The notes: generated by a model from the letters alone, not told the origin. A stretch of 64,000 nt of DNA from DASXMR01 sp036495525 (GCA_036495525.1 DASXMR010000050.1:1-64000); one strand, 5' to 3'. Shown: positions 8,890-17,507, numbered from the stretch's first letter. A program made the numbers and translations.

Positions 8890-9588
8890 TCAGCCGGCCG
8901 CGCTGCCGACCGCGAAGGCAGCGGCGAACAGGTAGCTGGTGGCAAGGCTCCGGTATGGCCGCCACTTCTCGGCGATGGCCAGGACCTCCTGCTGGGCGGG
9001 GAGGTGGTCCAGCTGGTAAGCGCCCTGGACGGCCCGGCGGAGGGCGAGGTCACCCGGCAGGACGATATCTTCCCGGCCCAGCGCGACGATCATGGCGCCC
9101 TGGACGGTCCACGGCCCGATCCCCGGTATCTCAGTCAGGACTGCTATCAGCTCGTCGTCCGGCAGGCTCGCCAGCACGGCCGGGTCGAGCCGGCCATCGC
9201 TGAGGCGGCCTGCCAGGTCGCGGAGCGTGCCCGTCTTACGCCAGGACAGCCCGGCGTCGCGAAGCGTGCCCGGTTCCAGCTGGAGCAGCTCGGCAGGTTC
9301 CGGCAGGCGGCCGCCGAACAGGGCCTGGATCCGCTCCATTGTCCGCCGGGTCGCCGCGACCGACAGCTGCTGGCCGGTGACCTGGAACAGCAGGGCGCCG
9401 AACAGGTCCATCGGCGGCAGCTCGGACAGCCAGGCTCGCGGGTCAAAGTCCGGTCGCTCATCGATGATGCGCGCCAGCACCGGGTCGGCGGCGCGCAGGT
9501 GCGCGCGTGCCTGCTCCGGCGACGCCAGCTCGCCGCGGTCGCCGGACGCTTGGCCGCTGCGGCGATCTCGCGCGGGTGCGCTGGCCAT
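8890..9588 (-). CDS. DNA-3-methyladenine glycosylase II-type (AlkA-like, HhH-GPD)
   Basis: 232 residues. The core starts with FGALLFQVTGQQLSVAATR. The helix-hairpin-helix is LTEIPGIGPWTVQGAMIVALG, and the catalytic Asp lies in VLPGDLALRRAV, as in AlkA-type enzymes. It excises alkylated purines from DNA. It lacks the N-terminal AraC/Ada-like part of some actinobacterial AlkA proteins, so it is a stand-alone glycosylase. It is likely the first gene of an operon with the flavoprotein and LUD genes, with a 13-bp gap to the next start. Confidence 0.85.
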   Translation of the reverse strand: MASAPARDRRSGQASGDRGELASPEQARAHLRAADPVLARIIDERPDFDPRAWLSELPPMDLFGALLFQVTGQQLSVAATRRTMERIQALFGGRLPEPAELLQLEPGTLRDAGLSWRKTGTLRDLAGRLSDGRLDPAVLASLPDDELIAVLTEIPGIGPWTVQGAMIVALGREDIVLPGDLALRRAVQGAYQLDHLPAQQEVLAIAEKWRPYRSLATSYLFAAAFAVGSAAG

Positions 9589-9636
9589 CTGAACCTCACC
9601 TTCTGCTGTTCTGCCGGGCCCGGCGGCAGGCTGCTT

Positions 9637-9885
9637 TCACGGGCAGCCGCCCTGGCCAGGTTCTGGTGATTCCCTGGCTGACCCGAGCTGACGCACCTCG
9701 ATCAGGCCGAGGCCGAGCGTCTCGATGTCCGCCAGCAGGCCGTAAAGTCCCGACTGATCCAGCACCCCGGTCAGCACGGTGACCTGGCCTTGCTGCTCCG
9801 CGTCCATGGCGGGGAAGGCGGACAGCAGCGTGGCGCCGAGGTGGCCGTAGATCCGGATGCAGTACAGCGCAGGCCCTGGGTCCAT
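9637..9885 (-). CDS. Small conserved actinobacterial protein of unknown function
   Basis: 82 residues if the ATG at 9885 is used; an in-frame start at 9921 would add 12 residues. Neither has a good ribosome binding site. The core is CIRIYGHLGATLLSAFPAM, then VLTGVLDQSGLYGLLADIETLGLGLIEVRQL. This type of small alpha/beta protein is common in actinobacteria, often near redox genes. No function is known. A partial copy of the 30-bp repeated motif covers 9910-9940, just upstream of the shorter start, which favours that start. Confidence 0.55.
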   Translation of the reverse strand: MDPGPALYCIRIYGHLGATLLSAFPAMDAEQQGQVTVLTGVLDQSGLYGLLADIETLGLGLIEVRQLGSARESPEPGQGGCP

Positions 9886-9944
9886 GACGACATGGTGGGG
9901 CCGTGCCGGGTGAGCCGGCATCGCCAGGATCAGGCGACCTGCGG

Positions 9945-12605
9945 CTAGCGCGGGACCGCCATCGAGATGAGCCGCTGCTGCCGCGCCTGCCGCACCGCCG
10001 ACGAGCGATCCGTCGCTTGCAGCTTGGCGTAGATGTTGCGGATATGGGTGTTGACGGTGTTCACCGACAGCGACAGCTCGCGAGCGATCTCCGGCCGCGA
10101 CATGTTCGTCGGAAGGTACCGCAGCACCCGCAGCTCGCTGTCGCTGAGCCGCGGCGACGACGCCGCCGAAGCGGGCGGCGCAGGGACAGCCGAGCCGCGC
10201 AGGATGTCGAGGATGTCGGCGAGCAGGGCGGCGTGCGCCGTCTGGTGCCGCGGCATCGCCGCGAGCAGGTCCTGCGCGCCGGTCATCGCGAACGGCAGCA
10301 CCAGCCGGTCGGGCTCGGCGAGGGCGAGGGCACGCTCTGCTGCCTGGCTGGCCGCGCGCTGATCGCCGAGTTCGGCGTGGGCGAGCCCGGCCAGCAGCTG
10401 AGTCTCGATGACGGTCACATCTCCGGTCACCGGCGCGCTGCCGTCAAGCACGCCGTGCAGCACGCCGAGCGCCCGGTCCGGCGCGCCCTGCGCCAGCAGG
10501 ATCGCAGCCCGGGCGTTGCTGACCTCCCCGCTGCTGGTCAGGTCGTCGCCGAGCACGGCAAGCGCGCTGCTGGCCTCGCTGAGCAGGCCAGCCCGGGCCT
10601 GCGCCGCGATGCTCCAGCCGGCCAGCTGGCTCGCCAGCGCGTGCGATCCGGCCAGCTGCGACTGCAGGCGCTCAGCCGCGCGGAACTGCTCGACCGCCTC
10701 AGCGTGCCTGCCGCGGCAGCCCTCGAGCTGGCCGGTGCCCAGATGCAGCAGCAGCCTGATGCCGGGGCCGCTGTCGGTCCGCAGCGCTGTCTCGGCGCGG
10801 CGCAGCCACCGTTCGCCTTCGTCGAAGGCGCCGGTCCAGATCATCACGCCGCCGAGATTCACCAGTGCAGGCGAGATGACGGGATCTGCGCCCCAGCCGT
10901 ACCGGTCAGCGAGCGTTATCGCTTCCTCGCATCGCTGCCGGGTAACGGCGAACGGCTCGATCTTGGACGCGAACGCGAGCTGCGCGAGGCAGGCGACCTC
11001 GAGGTAAGGGCGGCCGATCCGCCGGGCAAGATCGGCGCCTTCCTGCAGGTGTCGCTCGCTCTCCTGGTTCGCCAGCGACCAGGCCTCGATGATTCCCAGG
11101 TTCATGAGGGCCACGGCCCGCAGGTCGTTGTCGAGCGAGATGTCCTCGTCTGACCGGCCGGATACCGGCGTGGCGAGGAAGGTGACCTGCTCGAGGACGC
11201 CAGCAAGATTCCCGCGCCGCCTCGCCAGCGACAGGTTCAGCGCGGCTGTCGCGACCCGGAGGCGATGCCGGCGAGCTGGCAGGGCCTGCGCGAAATGCGC
11301 CTCGGCTACGGCCAGGTGGGCGGCCGCCTCGTCCAGCAGGCCCCTGGCCAGCGTGATCGTCGCCCGTGCCAGGGCCAGGTCAGGCCCGTCCGCGGCAGCA
11401 CCGGGCGGGAAGGAGGCCAGCAGGGCCTCGATGGTCTGCGCCTGCCCGTCCAGGGTCAGGCTGAAGGAGCGGTCGGCCAGCAGCCGCGCCGCCTCGGCCC
11501 ACTCGCCGGCCGCCTGCAGATGCCGGATGGCGTCAGCGACCTGGCTATGCTCGCTCAGCCAGTCAGCGGCGAGCCGGTGCAGGTCTGCGACTTCGTCAGG
11601 CAGGGTCCGGCGCAGCTCGAGCCGGAGCAGGTCAGCGAACAGGTGGTGATAGCGGAACCAGGTGCGCTCAGCGTCGAGCGACAGCACGAACGCGTTGGCG
11701 TCCTCGAGGCCGAGCAGGACGCGTTCTGAGCCGGCCTGGCCGGTGAGCAGGTCAGCGAGCTCGCCATTGACGCGGTCGAGCAGCGAGGTGCGCAGCAGCA
11801 GCAGCTGCACGTCGGCTGGCTGGCGTTCCAGCATCTCCGCGAGCAGGTACTCGGCGACCGTGCGGTCGCTGCCGGAGAATTCGGCTACGAAGCGGTCCGG
11901 TTCCTGGTTGCCGGCCAGCGCTATCGCGGCGAGCCGCAGGCCCGCTGCCCACCCTTCGGTGCGCTGATGCAGCAGCGCGACGCTTGCCTCGGGCAGCTCG
12001 ACGCCTGAGGCACGGAGCATGTCGCCGGTCTCGCTCAGGCTGAAGCGCAGATCCGCGGCGCGGATCTCGGCCAGCTCGCCGGCCAGGCGCAGCCGGTGCA
12101 GGCGCAGCCGCAGGTCGTGCCGCGTTGCCAGGATCGCGTGCACATGGCCGGGTAGGTCAGCGAGCAGCCGGGTCAGCTGGTCGAGCGCATCCGGCTGCGT
12201 CAGCTCGTGCAGGTCATCGATCAGCAAGTACACGCGCTCGTGCTGCTCGGCGAGCTCGGCGAGTACCCGGCCGGCCATCGCGGCCGGGTTGAAATCAGGC
12301 GTCGGCGCCAGCGGCGCGGTGCTCCCGGCCGTCGGCGCTGAGCCCTGGATCGCGGCGAGCAGGATGAGCCAGAACTGCTGTGCGTCCCGCTCGTTGCGCC
12401 GCACCTGCACCACGGCCAGCCGATGCCGCCTGCCAGGCCCGTCGGCCCAGGCACGCAGGAGCGAGGTCTTCCCGCTCCCGGCCGGTGCCGAGATCAGCGT
12501 CACCTTCGCGGCCGCCGCGCGGTCGAGCGCGGCGAGCAGGTCACCCCGGTCGATGAGCCGCGACACGGCCCGCCCGGCCCGCGGCGACCCGGTGCTAACG
12601 CGCAC
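9945..12605 (-). CDS. Large MalT-type LuxR-family transcriptional regulator
   Basis: 886 residues from a GTG. The N-terminal STAND ATPase has Walker A SAPAGSGKT (about residues 39-47) and Walker B VYLLIDDLHEL (about residue 125). The middle is a long alpha-helical, TPR-like sensor region. The C-terminal LuxR helix-turn-helix, from about residue 815, reads LSDSELRVLRYLPTNMSRPE and VNTVNTHIRNIYAKL. MalT-like proteins activate transcription after binding an inducer and ATP. The gene is divergent from the aldo/keto reductase gene, and the shared 240-bp region holds copy 2 of the 30-bp motif, so it is a candidate regulator of that motif. That link is inferred. Confidence 0.88.
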   Translation of the reverse strand: MRVSTGSPRAGRAVSRLIDRGDLLAALDRAAAAKVTLISAPAGSGKTSLLRAWADGPGRRHRLAVVQVRRNERDAQQFWLILLAAIQGSAPTAGSTAPLAPTPDFNPAAMAGRVLAELAEQHERVYLLIDDLHELTQPDALDQLTRLLADLPGHVHAILATRHDLRLRLHRLRLAGELAEIRAADLRFSLSETGDMLRASGVELPEASVALLHQRTEGWAAGLRLAAIALAGNQEPDRFVAEFSGSDRTVAEYLLAEMLERQPADVQLLLLRTSLLDRVNGELADLLTGQAGSERVLLGLEDANAFVLSLDAERTWFRYHHLFADLLRLELRRTLPDEVADLHRLAADWLSEHSQVADAIRHLQAAGEWAEAARLLADRSFSLTLDGQAQTIEALLASFPPGAAADGPDLALARATITLARGLLDEAAAHLAVAEAHFAQALPARRHRLRVATAALNLSLARRRGNLAGVLEQVTFLATPVSGRSDEDISLDNDLRAVALMNLGIIEAWSLANQESERHLQEGADLARRIGRPYLEVACLAQLAFASKIEPFAVTRQRCEEAITLADRYGWGADPVISPALVNLGGVMIWTGAFDEGERWLRRAETALRTDSGPGIRLLLHLGTGQLEGCRGRHAEAVEQFRAAERLQSQLAGSHALASQLAGWSIAAQARAGLLSEASSALAVLGDDLTSSGEVSNARAAILLAQGAPDRALGVLHGVLDGSAPVTGDVTVIETQLLAGLAHAELGDQRAASQAAERALALAEPDRLVLPFAMTGAQDLLAAMPRHQTAHAALLADILDILRGSAVPAPPASAASSPRLSDSELRVLRYLPTNMSRPEIARELSLSVNTVNTHIRNIYAKLQATDRSSAVRQARQQRLISMAVPR

Positions 12606-12744
12606 GCCCCGGCCGGCCGGCCGCTGGCGTCCCGGTCCCCGCCCCTGTCAGCATCAAGCCAGATTACGTGGCGAGGCCGCATCTGGTCAGTACCGGCAAG
12701 CCGGGCTGGCCACCGGACGCGAGCGCCGGGCCGGGCGCAGCGCG

Positions 12745-12774
12745 GATCGCCAGGATCAGGTGAGCGCTGCTCAC
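12745..12774 (+). promoter_or_regulatory. 30-bp upstream motif, copy 2
   Basis: GATCGCCAGGATCAGGTGA begins here and the copy ends in GCTGCTCAC. Within it, GGTGAGC-GCT-GCTCACC is a perfect inverted repeat, running one base past the 30-bp unit. It aligns without gaps to copy 1 (26 of 30 identical by eye). It lies about 100 bp upstream of the aldo/keto reductase gene, in the same orientation, inside the divergent region shared with the MalT-like regulator. Confidence 0.6.
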
Positions 12775-12848
12775 CGTGCTGCCGGTTAGCTTGTCGTCCA
12801 GCAGGCTGGCCATCAGGAGCCTGAACGAGGTCTCGGGGCGGAGCTGTG

Positions 12849-13721
12849 ATGCAGATGGGAACCGGTGGCGGGGGCAGTTACCGCCTGGGCACGACGACCG
12901 TGTCGCGGATCGGCTTCGGCGCGATGCAGCTGCCGGGGCCTGGCGTGTTCGGCCCGCCAGCAGACCGCGGCCAGGCGATCTCCGTGCTGCGCCGGGCGGT
13001 CGAGCTCGGCGTCGATCACATCGATACCGCCGAGTACTACGGACCCGGTGTCGCCAACGAGCTCATCCGGGCTGCGCTGCATCCTTACCCGGCAGGTCTC
13101 GCGCTGGTCAGCAAAGTGGGCGCGCGCCGGGACGCATCGGGCGGAGTGCTGCGCTACGACCAGCCGGACCAGCTCAGGCAGGGCATCGAGGACAACCTGC
13201 GGAGCCTGGCGGCCGGCCGTCTGGCTGCGGTGAACCTGCGCCTCATGGACGCCGCCAGTCCTGACCAGTTCTTCGACGATCAGCTCGGCGCCATGATGAA
13301 GGCGCGCGACGACGGGCTCATCGGCGGCATCGGGCTCAGCAACATCACCCGCGAGCACCTGCTCCGCGCGCTCGCCAGCATGGACATCGCCTGCGTGCAG
13401 AACCCGCTGAACCTAGCCGACCACAGCTCGGTGCCAGTGCTCGACGAGTGCAACGCCCGCGGCATCGCCTTCGTGCCCTTCTTTCCGCTCGGGTCGGCTT
13501 TCGACCACCGCAATCCGGTCCTCGGCAGCCCTGCGGTGCTCTCGGTCGCCGCGCGGCTGGGCTGCACTCCCCCGCAGGTCGCGCTGGCCTGGCTGCTCGC
13601 GCTGCGACCCAACGTGCTGCTGATCCCCGGCACGTCGTCGGTGCGCCACCTGGAGGAGAACCTGGCCGCCGGGGACATCGAGCTGGATGCGGCGGCGCTG
13701 CGGCTGCTGACCGAGGTCTGA
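12849..13721 (+). CDS. Aldo/keto reductase
   Basis: 290 residues. I prefer the ATG at 12849, 5 bases after GCGGAG; a GTG sits directly before it. It has the TIM-barrel AKR features: FGAMQLPGPGVFG, HIDTAEYYGPG with the catalytic Asp and Tyr, LVSKVGARRD with the Lys, and IPGTSSVRHLEENLAA, which binds NADPH. The position of the catalytic His reads VNLRLMD, which lacks His, as in a known actinobacterial subgroup. It reduces carbonyls with NADPH; the substrate is unknown. It lies downstream of the 30-bp motif and divergent from the MalT-type regulator. Confidence 0.87.
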   Translation: MQMGTGGGGSYRLGTTTVSRIGFGAMQLPGPGVFGPPADRGQAISVLRRAVELGVDHIDTAEYYGPGVANELIRAALHPYPAGLALVSKVGARRDASGGVLRYDQPDQLRQGIEDNLRSLAAGRLAAVNLRLMDAASPDQFFDDQLGAMMKARDDGLIGGIGLSNITREHLLRALASMDIACVQNPLNLADHSSVPVLDECNARGIAFVPFFPLGSAFDHRNPVLGSPAVLSVAARLGCTPPQVALAWLLALRPNVLLIPGTSSVRHLEENLAAGDIELDAAALRLLTEV

Positions 13722-13805
13722 GGGGTTATCCTCCGCGGCGCTGGGGCAGGGCTTTGCCGGGGAATAGCGCCCCGAGCACAGCTCGCCGGGATAAAGGGGG
13801 ACCCA

Positions 13806-14480
13806 TTGCCACCGAGGACATCCAGCGCCAGGCGGACGTCAGCCAGGACCGGCCATCACGCCGGACGTGCATCGCAGGCGCCAGCCCGCAGGTCAGCGAA
13901 CGGCGAGGCTCGTGCCAGGCGCACGGCAAGCAGCCAGCCATGGCTGCACCAGCACGGCGTGCAGGTGCAGGAATTCGGGACGGTCAGGCAGTTCCCGCTC
14001 GCCCTGTCGCACGACACCCGGATGTACTCGTGCGAGCGGCTCAACCAGGTGCTGGCCGATACCCAGATCCTCTACGGCCTTTACAAGAAGCATCACTGGC
14101 TGATGCGCGGGGCGACCTTCTACCAGCTTCACCTGCTGCTGGACAAGCATGCGGGAGAGCAGCTCGAGCTGGTCGACCTGATCGCCGAGCGAGTGCAGAC
14201 GCTGGGCGGGGTCGCGGTTGGCGACCCAAGGCACGTCGCCGAGATCACCACGATCCCGCGGCCGCCGGACGGGGCCGAGGAGGTCCCGGCGATGCTGTCG
14301 CGGCTGCTGGCAGCGCACGAGACGATCCTGATCGAGGCGCATGACGCTGCGGCCCGCACCGCCGAGATGGGTGACGACGGCACCAACGACCTGCTGGTCT
14401 CCGACGTGATCCGGACCGGGGAGCTGCAGTCCTGGTTCCTCGCCGAGCACCTGGTAGACACGCCGCTGGTGCACGCCTGA
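13806..14480 (+). CDS. dps: Dps-family ferritin-like DNA-protection protein
   Basis: 224 residues if read from the TTG at 13806, which has GGGGGA 5 bases upstream. The conserved Dps body begins near residue 43 (SQPWLHQHG). The ferroxidase motif is KKHHWLMRGATFYQLHLLLD, then KHAGEQLELVD, followed by RVQTLGGVAVGDPRHVAE. No other good start lies between the TTG and the body. The first 42 residues are therefore a basic Arg/Ser-rich tail, which in other Dps proteins aids DNA binding; a GTG at about 13956 would give a truncated body. The protein stores iron and shields DNA from peroxide. A hairpin follows the stop. Confidence 0.87.
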   Translation: MPPRTSSARRTSARTGHHAGRASQAPARRSANGEARARRTASSQPWLHQHGVQVQEFGTVRQFPLALSHDTRMYSCERLNQVLADTQILYGLYKKHHWLMRGATFYQLHLLLDKHAGEQLELVDLIAERVQTLGGVAVGDPRHVAEITTIPRPPDGAEEVPAMLSRLLAAHETILIEAHDAAARTAEMGDDGTNDLLVSDVIRTGELQSWFLAEHLVDTPLVHA

Positions 14481-14539
14481 TAACCGGCAGGCCGGCCGCT
14501 CACCTCCGGCCGCTGGCCGATCAAGCGCGTTGAAAGGCA

Positions 14540-14569
14540 GCGCCGGGCCCGGCTGCGGCAGCCCGGCGC
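14540..14569 (+). terminator. Hairpin terminator after dps
   Basis: Nine-bp arms GCGCCGGGC / GCCCGGCGC around a 12-base GC-rich loop, about 60 bp past the dps stop. Confidence 0.45.
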
Positions 14570-14653
14570 GGCCGCGACAGCCCGAAGCAGCTGAAATCAT
14601 GCCAGGATGACCGGTGCGAAACCGGCCCTCCTGGTCATCTCGGTCTCAGTAAG

Positions 14654-15082
14654 ATGCGCGTCATGCAAGAACCGCCGGTTTTCGCCGACCCGACCGGCCG
14701 GCGCCACCGGCGGCTGCGGCGGCTGGGCATCGCGGCCGGCGGCGTGCTGCTGGCCTGCCTCGGCGTGGTGGCCGTCGCGCTGGCCGGCGGGCCGCGGGCA
14801 CCGTTCATCTCCTGGGCCGTGCCGAAGCACGCCACGCAGGCCGAGCGCGAGCACGGGCCTGGCCGCGAGCCCGCAGCGCGGCAGCTGCCGGCACCGTCTC
14901 CGTCGCCTGAGCTCTCCCCAGGTTCCGCTCCCTCGCCGCAGGTGTCGCCGTCCCGGCCGGGCAGCAGGAAATCGGTGTCGCCGTCGCCGGCACTGACTAA
15001 CCCTGCTGGTCACACGCCACCCGGGCTGATCCACCGCAGGAGCCCCGGCCCTAAGCCGCACAAGTCCCCGCATGGCGGGTAA
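14654..15082 (+). CDS. Small single-pass membrane protein with a Pro/Ser-rich tail
   Basis: 142 residues. A basic N-terminus (GRRHRRLRRLG) is followed by one membrane segment (IAAGGVLLACLGVVAVALAG, about residues 25-44) and a long outside region rich in Pro, Ser and Arg. This points to an anchored, wall-spanning tail of low complexity. It has no recognisable domain. The stop overlaps the start of the NodB-GT2 synthase gene by 11 bases, so the two are likely co-translated, and it may be an accessory protein of that synthase. That role is inferred from position only. Confidence 0.65.
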   Translation: MRVMQEPPVFADPTGRRHRRLRRLGIAAGGVLLACLGVVAVALAGGPRAPFISWAVPKHATQAEREHGPGREPAARQLPAPSPSPELSPGSAPSPQVSPSRPGSRKSVSPSPALTNPAGHTPPGLIHRRSPGPKPHKSPHGG

Positions 15083-17249
15083 GCAGGCCAGGCCGCGCCG
15101 CGCCCGCAGCACCAGGAGCCGCACTCCGCGCGGCCACTGGATCCTGGTCAGCATGGTCACCCTGGCGTTCGCCATCGGGCTGCTGATCGAGGGCTTCACC
15201 AGGGGCGTGCTCGGCGAGAACAGCGCGGACGAGCCGAGCGCCGCCGGGTCGCCAGCGCCAGCCGCGGTGCTGAATGCCGGGCCGGTCATCAGCGCGGCCA
15301 GTCCGGGCCTGCGCAGCTTCAAGATGCCGCCGCGGACAGTGGCGCTGACCTTCGACGACGGGCCGAACCCGGCGTGGACGCCAAAAGTTCTCGCGGTGTT
15401 GCGGCAGTACCGGGTGCCGGCCACGTTCTTCCTGGTGGGCGCCCACGTGGCGAGCTGGCCCTGGCTGGTGCGGCAGGAGCTGGCCGACGGCGACGAGATC
15501 GGCTCGCACACCTACACCCACGACAACCTGGGCGCCTCGCCGTCCTGGCGGGAGAACCTCGAGCTCACCCTCACCCAGAACGCGCTGGCCGGCGCGGCCG
15601 GCATTCACACCCGGCTGCTGCGGCTGCCGTTTTCCAGCCAGGCTGACGCGCTGACCAGCAAGGACTGGGGCGCGGTCCGGCTGGCGGGCAAAGACGGCTA
15701 CCTGGTGGTGCTCACCAACCTCGACACCAGGGACTGGGCCAGGCCAGGCGTCGCCCGCATCGTCGCCGCCGCCATGCCGCGCGGGCAGCGGGGCGCGATC
15801 ATCATGTTCCACGACGGCGGCGGGAAGCGGGCGCAGACGGTTGCCGCGCTGCCGCAGGTCATCACCGGGCTGCGGGCGCGCGGGTATCGCTTCGTCACCG
15901 TCAGCGCCGGGCTCGGCCAGCCGTCAGCCGACGTCGCGGCCACCTCGCGCCAGCGGCTCCTTGGCAAGGCGCTGATCGTGGCCCAGCAGACCGCCGACCG
16001 GTCGATCGGCCTGCTCGCCTTGCTGCTGATCGCGGCCAGCATCCTCACCGTCTGCCGGGTACTGGTGCTCATCGGATTTGCCCGCGCGCACCGCCGCCGG
16101 TCGGCCCGGCGGCCGGGTGCGGGAACCGGCCCGGCCCTGCCGCTGTACGCGCCGGCGGTCTCGGTGGTGGTGCCCGCGTATAACGAGGCGGCCGGCATCG
16201 AGGCGACGCTGCGGTCGCTGACCGCGAGCCGCTACCTCGGTGAGGTCGAGGTGATCGTCGTCGACGACGGCTCGTCGGACCGCACCGCCGGCATCGCACG
16301 CGGGCTCATGCTGCCCGGCGTCCGGGTCGTCAGCCAGCCCAACGCCGGCAAGCCAGCCGCGCTGAACCACGGCATCGCCGAGGCGAGTCACGACGTGCTG
16401 GTGCTGGTCGACGCCGACACGGTCTTCGAGCCGGACGCCATCGCCGCGCTTGTGCAGCCGCTGCGGGCCGGCGACGTCGGAGCGGTCAGCGGCAACACCA
16501 AGGTCGGCAACCGCACCGGGCTGCTTGGCCGGTGGCAGCACCTCGAGTACGTGATGGGCTTCAACCTGGACCGGCGGCTCTTCGACATGCTCGGCACCAT
16601 CCCCACCGTGCCTGGGGCCATCGGCGCGTTCCGGCGGCACGCGCTCGCCGGCGTCGGCTGGCTGAGCTCGCAGACGCTGGCCGAGGACACCGACCTGACC
16701 ATGGCGCTGTGCCGCTCGCCGTGGCGGGTGGTCTACGAGCCGGGCGCCGTCGCGTGGACAGAAGCGCCGGCCACCCTGCGCCAGCTGTGGCGGCAGCGCT
16801 ACCGCTGGTGCTACGGCACGATCCAGGCGATGTGGAAGCACCGGCGGGCGGTTGCCGAGCGCGGCCCGTCGGGCCGGTTCGGCCGCCGCTGCCTGAGCTA
16901 CCTGCTGCTGTTCCATGTGCTGCTGCCGCTGATCGCACCTGTCGTCGACGTGTTCTCGATTTACGGGCTGCTGTTCCTCAACCCGGTCAAGGTGGGACTG
17001 TTCTGGCTGTCCTTCGTCATCCTGCAGGCGGTGGCGGGTGCCTACGCGCTGCGGCTCGACGGGGAGCGGCTCCGGTCGCTGTGGGTGCTGCCGCTGCAGC
17101 AGCTGGTCTACCGTCAGCTGCTGTACCTGGTCACCATCCACTCGGTGATCACCGCGCTGCTGGGCACCAGGCAGCACTGGCAGGTCATCCACCGGGCCGG
17201 GGTGTTCACCGCCAGGCCGGCTCAGCCCACCCGGTCTCAGCTCCGCTAG
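15072..17249 (+). CDS. Bifunctional polysaccharide deacetylase (NodB) - family 2 glycosyltransferase
   Basis: 725 residues. A membrane helix (about 25-45) is followed by a NodB deacetylase domain: VALTFDDGPNPAWTP (about residue 95), then GDEIGSHTYTHDNLG. After a second membrane segment (LLALLLIAASILTV) comes a processive GT2 domain: VSVVVPAYNEAAGIEATL, VIVVDDGSSDRTAG, LVDADTVFEPDA, the acceptor motif AEDTDLTMALC and the Q-x-x-R-W motif QRYRWCYGT. Three or more helices end the protein. It probably polymerises an N-acetylhexosamine polysaccharide on the inner face, while the deacetylase trims the product outside. This fusion is common in actinobacteria; the polymer is not known. Confidence 0.9.
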   Translation: MAGKQARPRRARSTRSRTPRGHWILVSMVTLAFAIGLLIEGFTRGVLGENSADEPSAAGSPAPAAVLNAGPVISAASPGLRSFKMPPRTVALTFDDGPNPAWTPKVLAVLRQYRVPATFFLVGAHVASWPWLVRQELADGDEIGSHTYTHDNLGASPSWRENLELTLTQNALAGAAGIHTRLLRLPFSSQADALTSKDWGAVRLAGKDGYLVVLTNLDTRDWARPGVARIVAAAMPRGQRGAIIMFHDGGGKRAQTVAALPQVITGLRARGYRFVTVSAGLGQPSADVAATSRQRLLGKALIVAQQTADRSIGLLALLLIAASILTVCRVLVLIGFARAHRRRSARRPGAGTGPALPLYAPAVSVVVPAYNEAAGIEATLRSLTASRYLGEVEVIVVDDGSSDRTAGIARGLMLPGVRVVSQPNAGKPAALNHGIAEASHDVLVLVDADTVFEPDAIAALVQPLRAGDVGAVSGNTKVGNRTGLLGRWQHLEYVMGFNLDRRLFDMLGTIPTVPGAIGAFRRHALAGVGWLSSQTLAEDTDLTMALCRSPWRVVYEPGAVAWTEAPATLRQLWRQRYRWCYGTIQAMWKHRRAVAERGPSGRFGRRCLSYLLLFHVLLPLIAPVVDVFSIYGLLFLNPVKVGLFWLSFVILQAVAGAYALRLDGERLRSLWVLPLQQLVYRQLLYLVTIHSVITALLGTRQHWQVIHRAGVFTARPAQPTRSQLR

Positions 17250-17364
17250 CCCGCCGGTCCGCCGCCGCCGGCCAGCAGGCGCAGGCAGTGGCGCGGGACG
17301 TGCGCGCGCGGGTCAGCCGGTGAGGCTCATCGGCAAGCGCGCGATCGCCGCCGCCCGCGCAGCG

Positions 17365-17392
17365 GTCTGGCGCCTGACATCAGGCGCCAGAC
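17365..17392 (+). terminator. Perfect hairpin terminator after the NodB-GT2 gene
   Basis: Thirteen-bp arms GTCTGGCGCCTGA / TCAGGCGCCAGAC with a 2-base CA gap at the centre, about 115 bp past the stop. It lies upstream of the SpoIIE-type phosphatase gene. Confidence 0.65.
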
Positions 17393-17507
17393 GGCCCCAG
17401 CCCTGCGTATCCTGCTGGGTACGACGAACAGGACAGCTGGGGTGCTTGAACTGGCTGAATGCAACGAACTCCGCAAGGCACAAAAGGCTCATACGCGGAG
17501 GACTTAA

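Noticed and set aside
14596..14640. CCAGGATGACCGGTGCG as another copy of the 30-bp motif
   Set aside because: Only the CCAGGAT core matches; the second half differs and the spacing is wrong.
15924..17192. Minus-strand open frame of 422 codons antisense to the NodB-GT2 gene
   Set aside because: The plus strand encodes full NodB and GT2 motifs. The antisense frame has only Gln/Arg/His-rich sequence.
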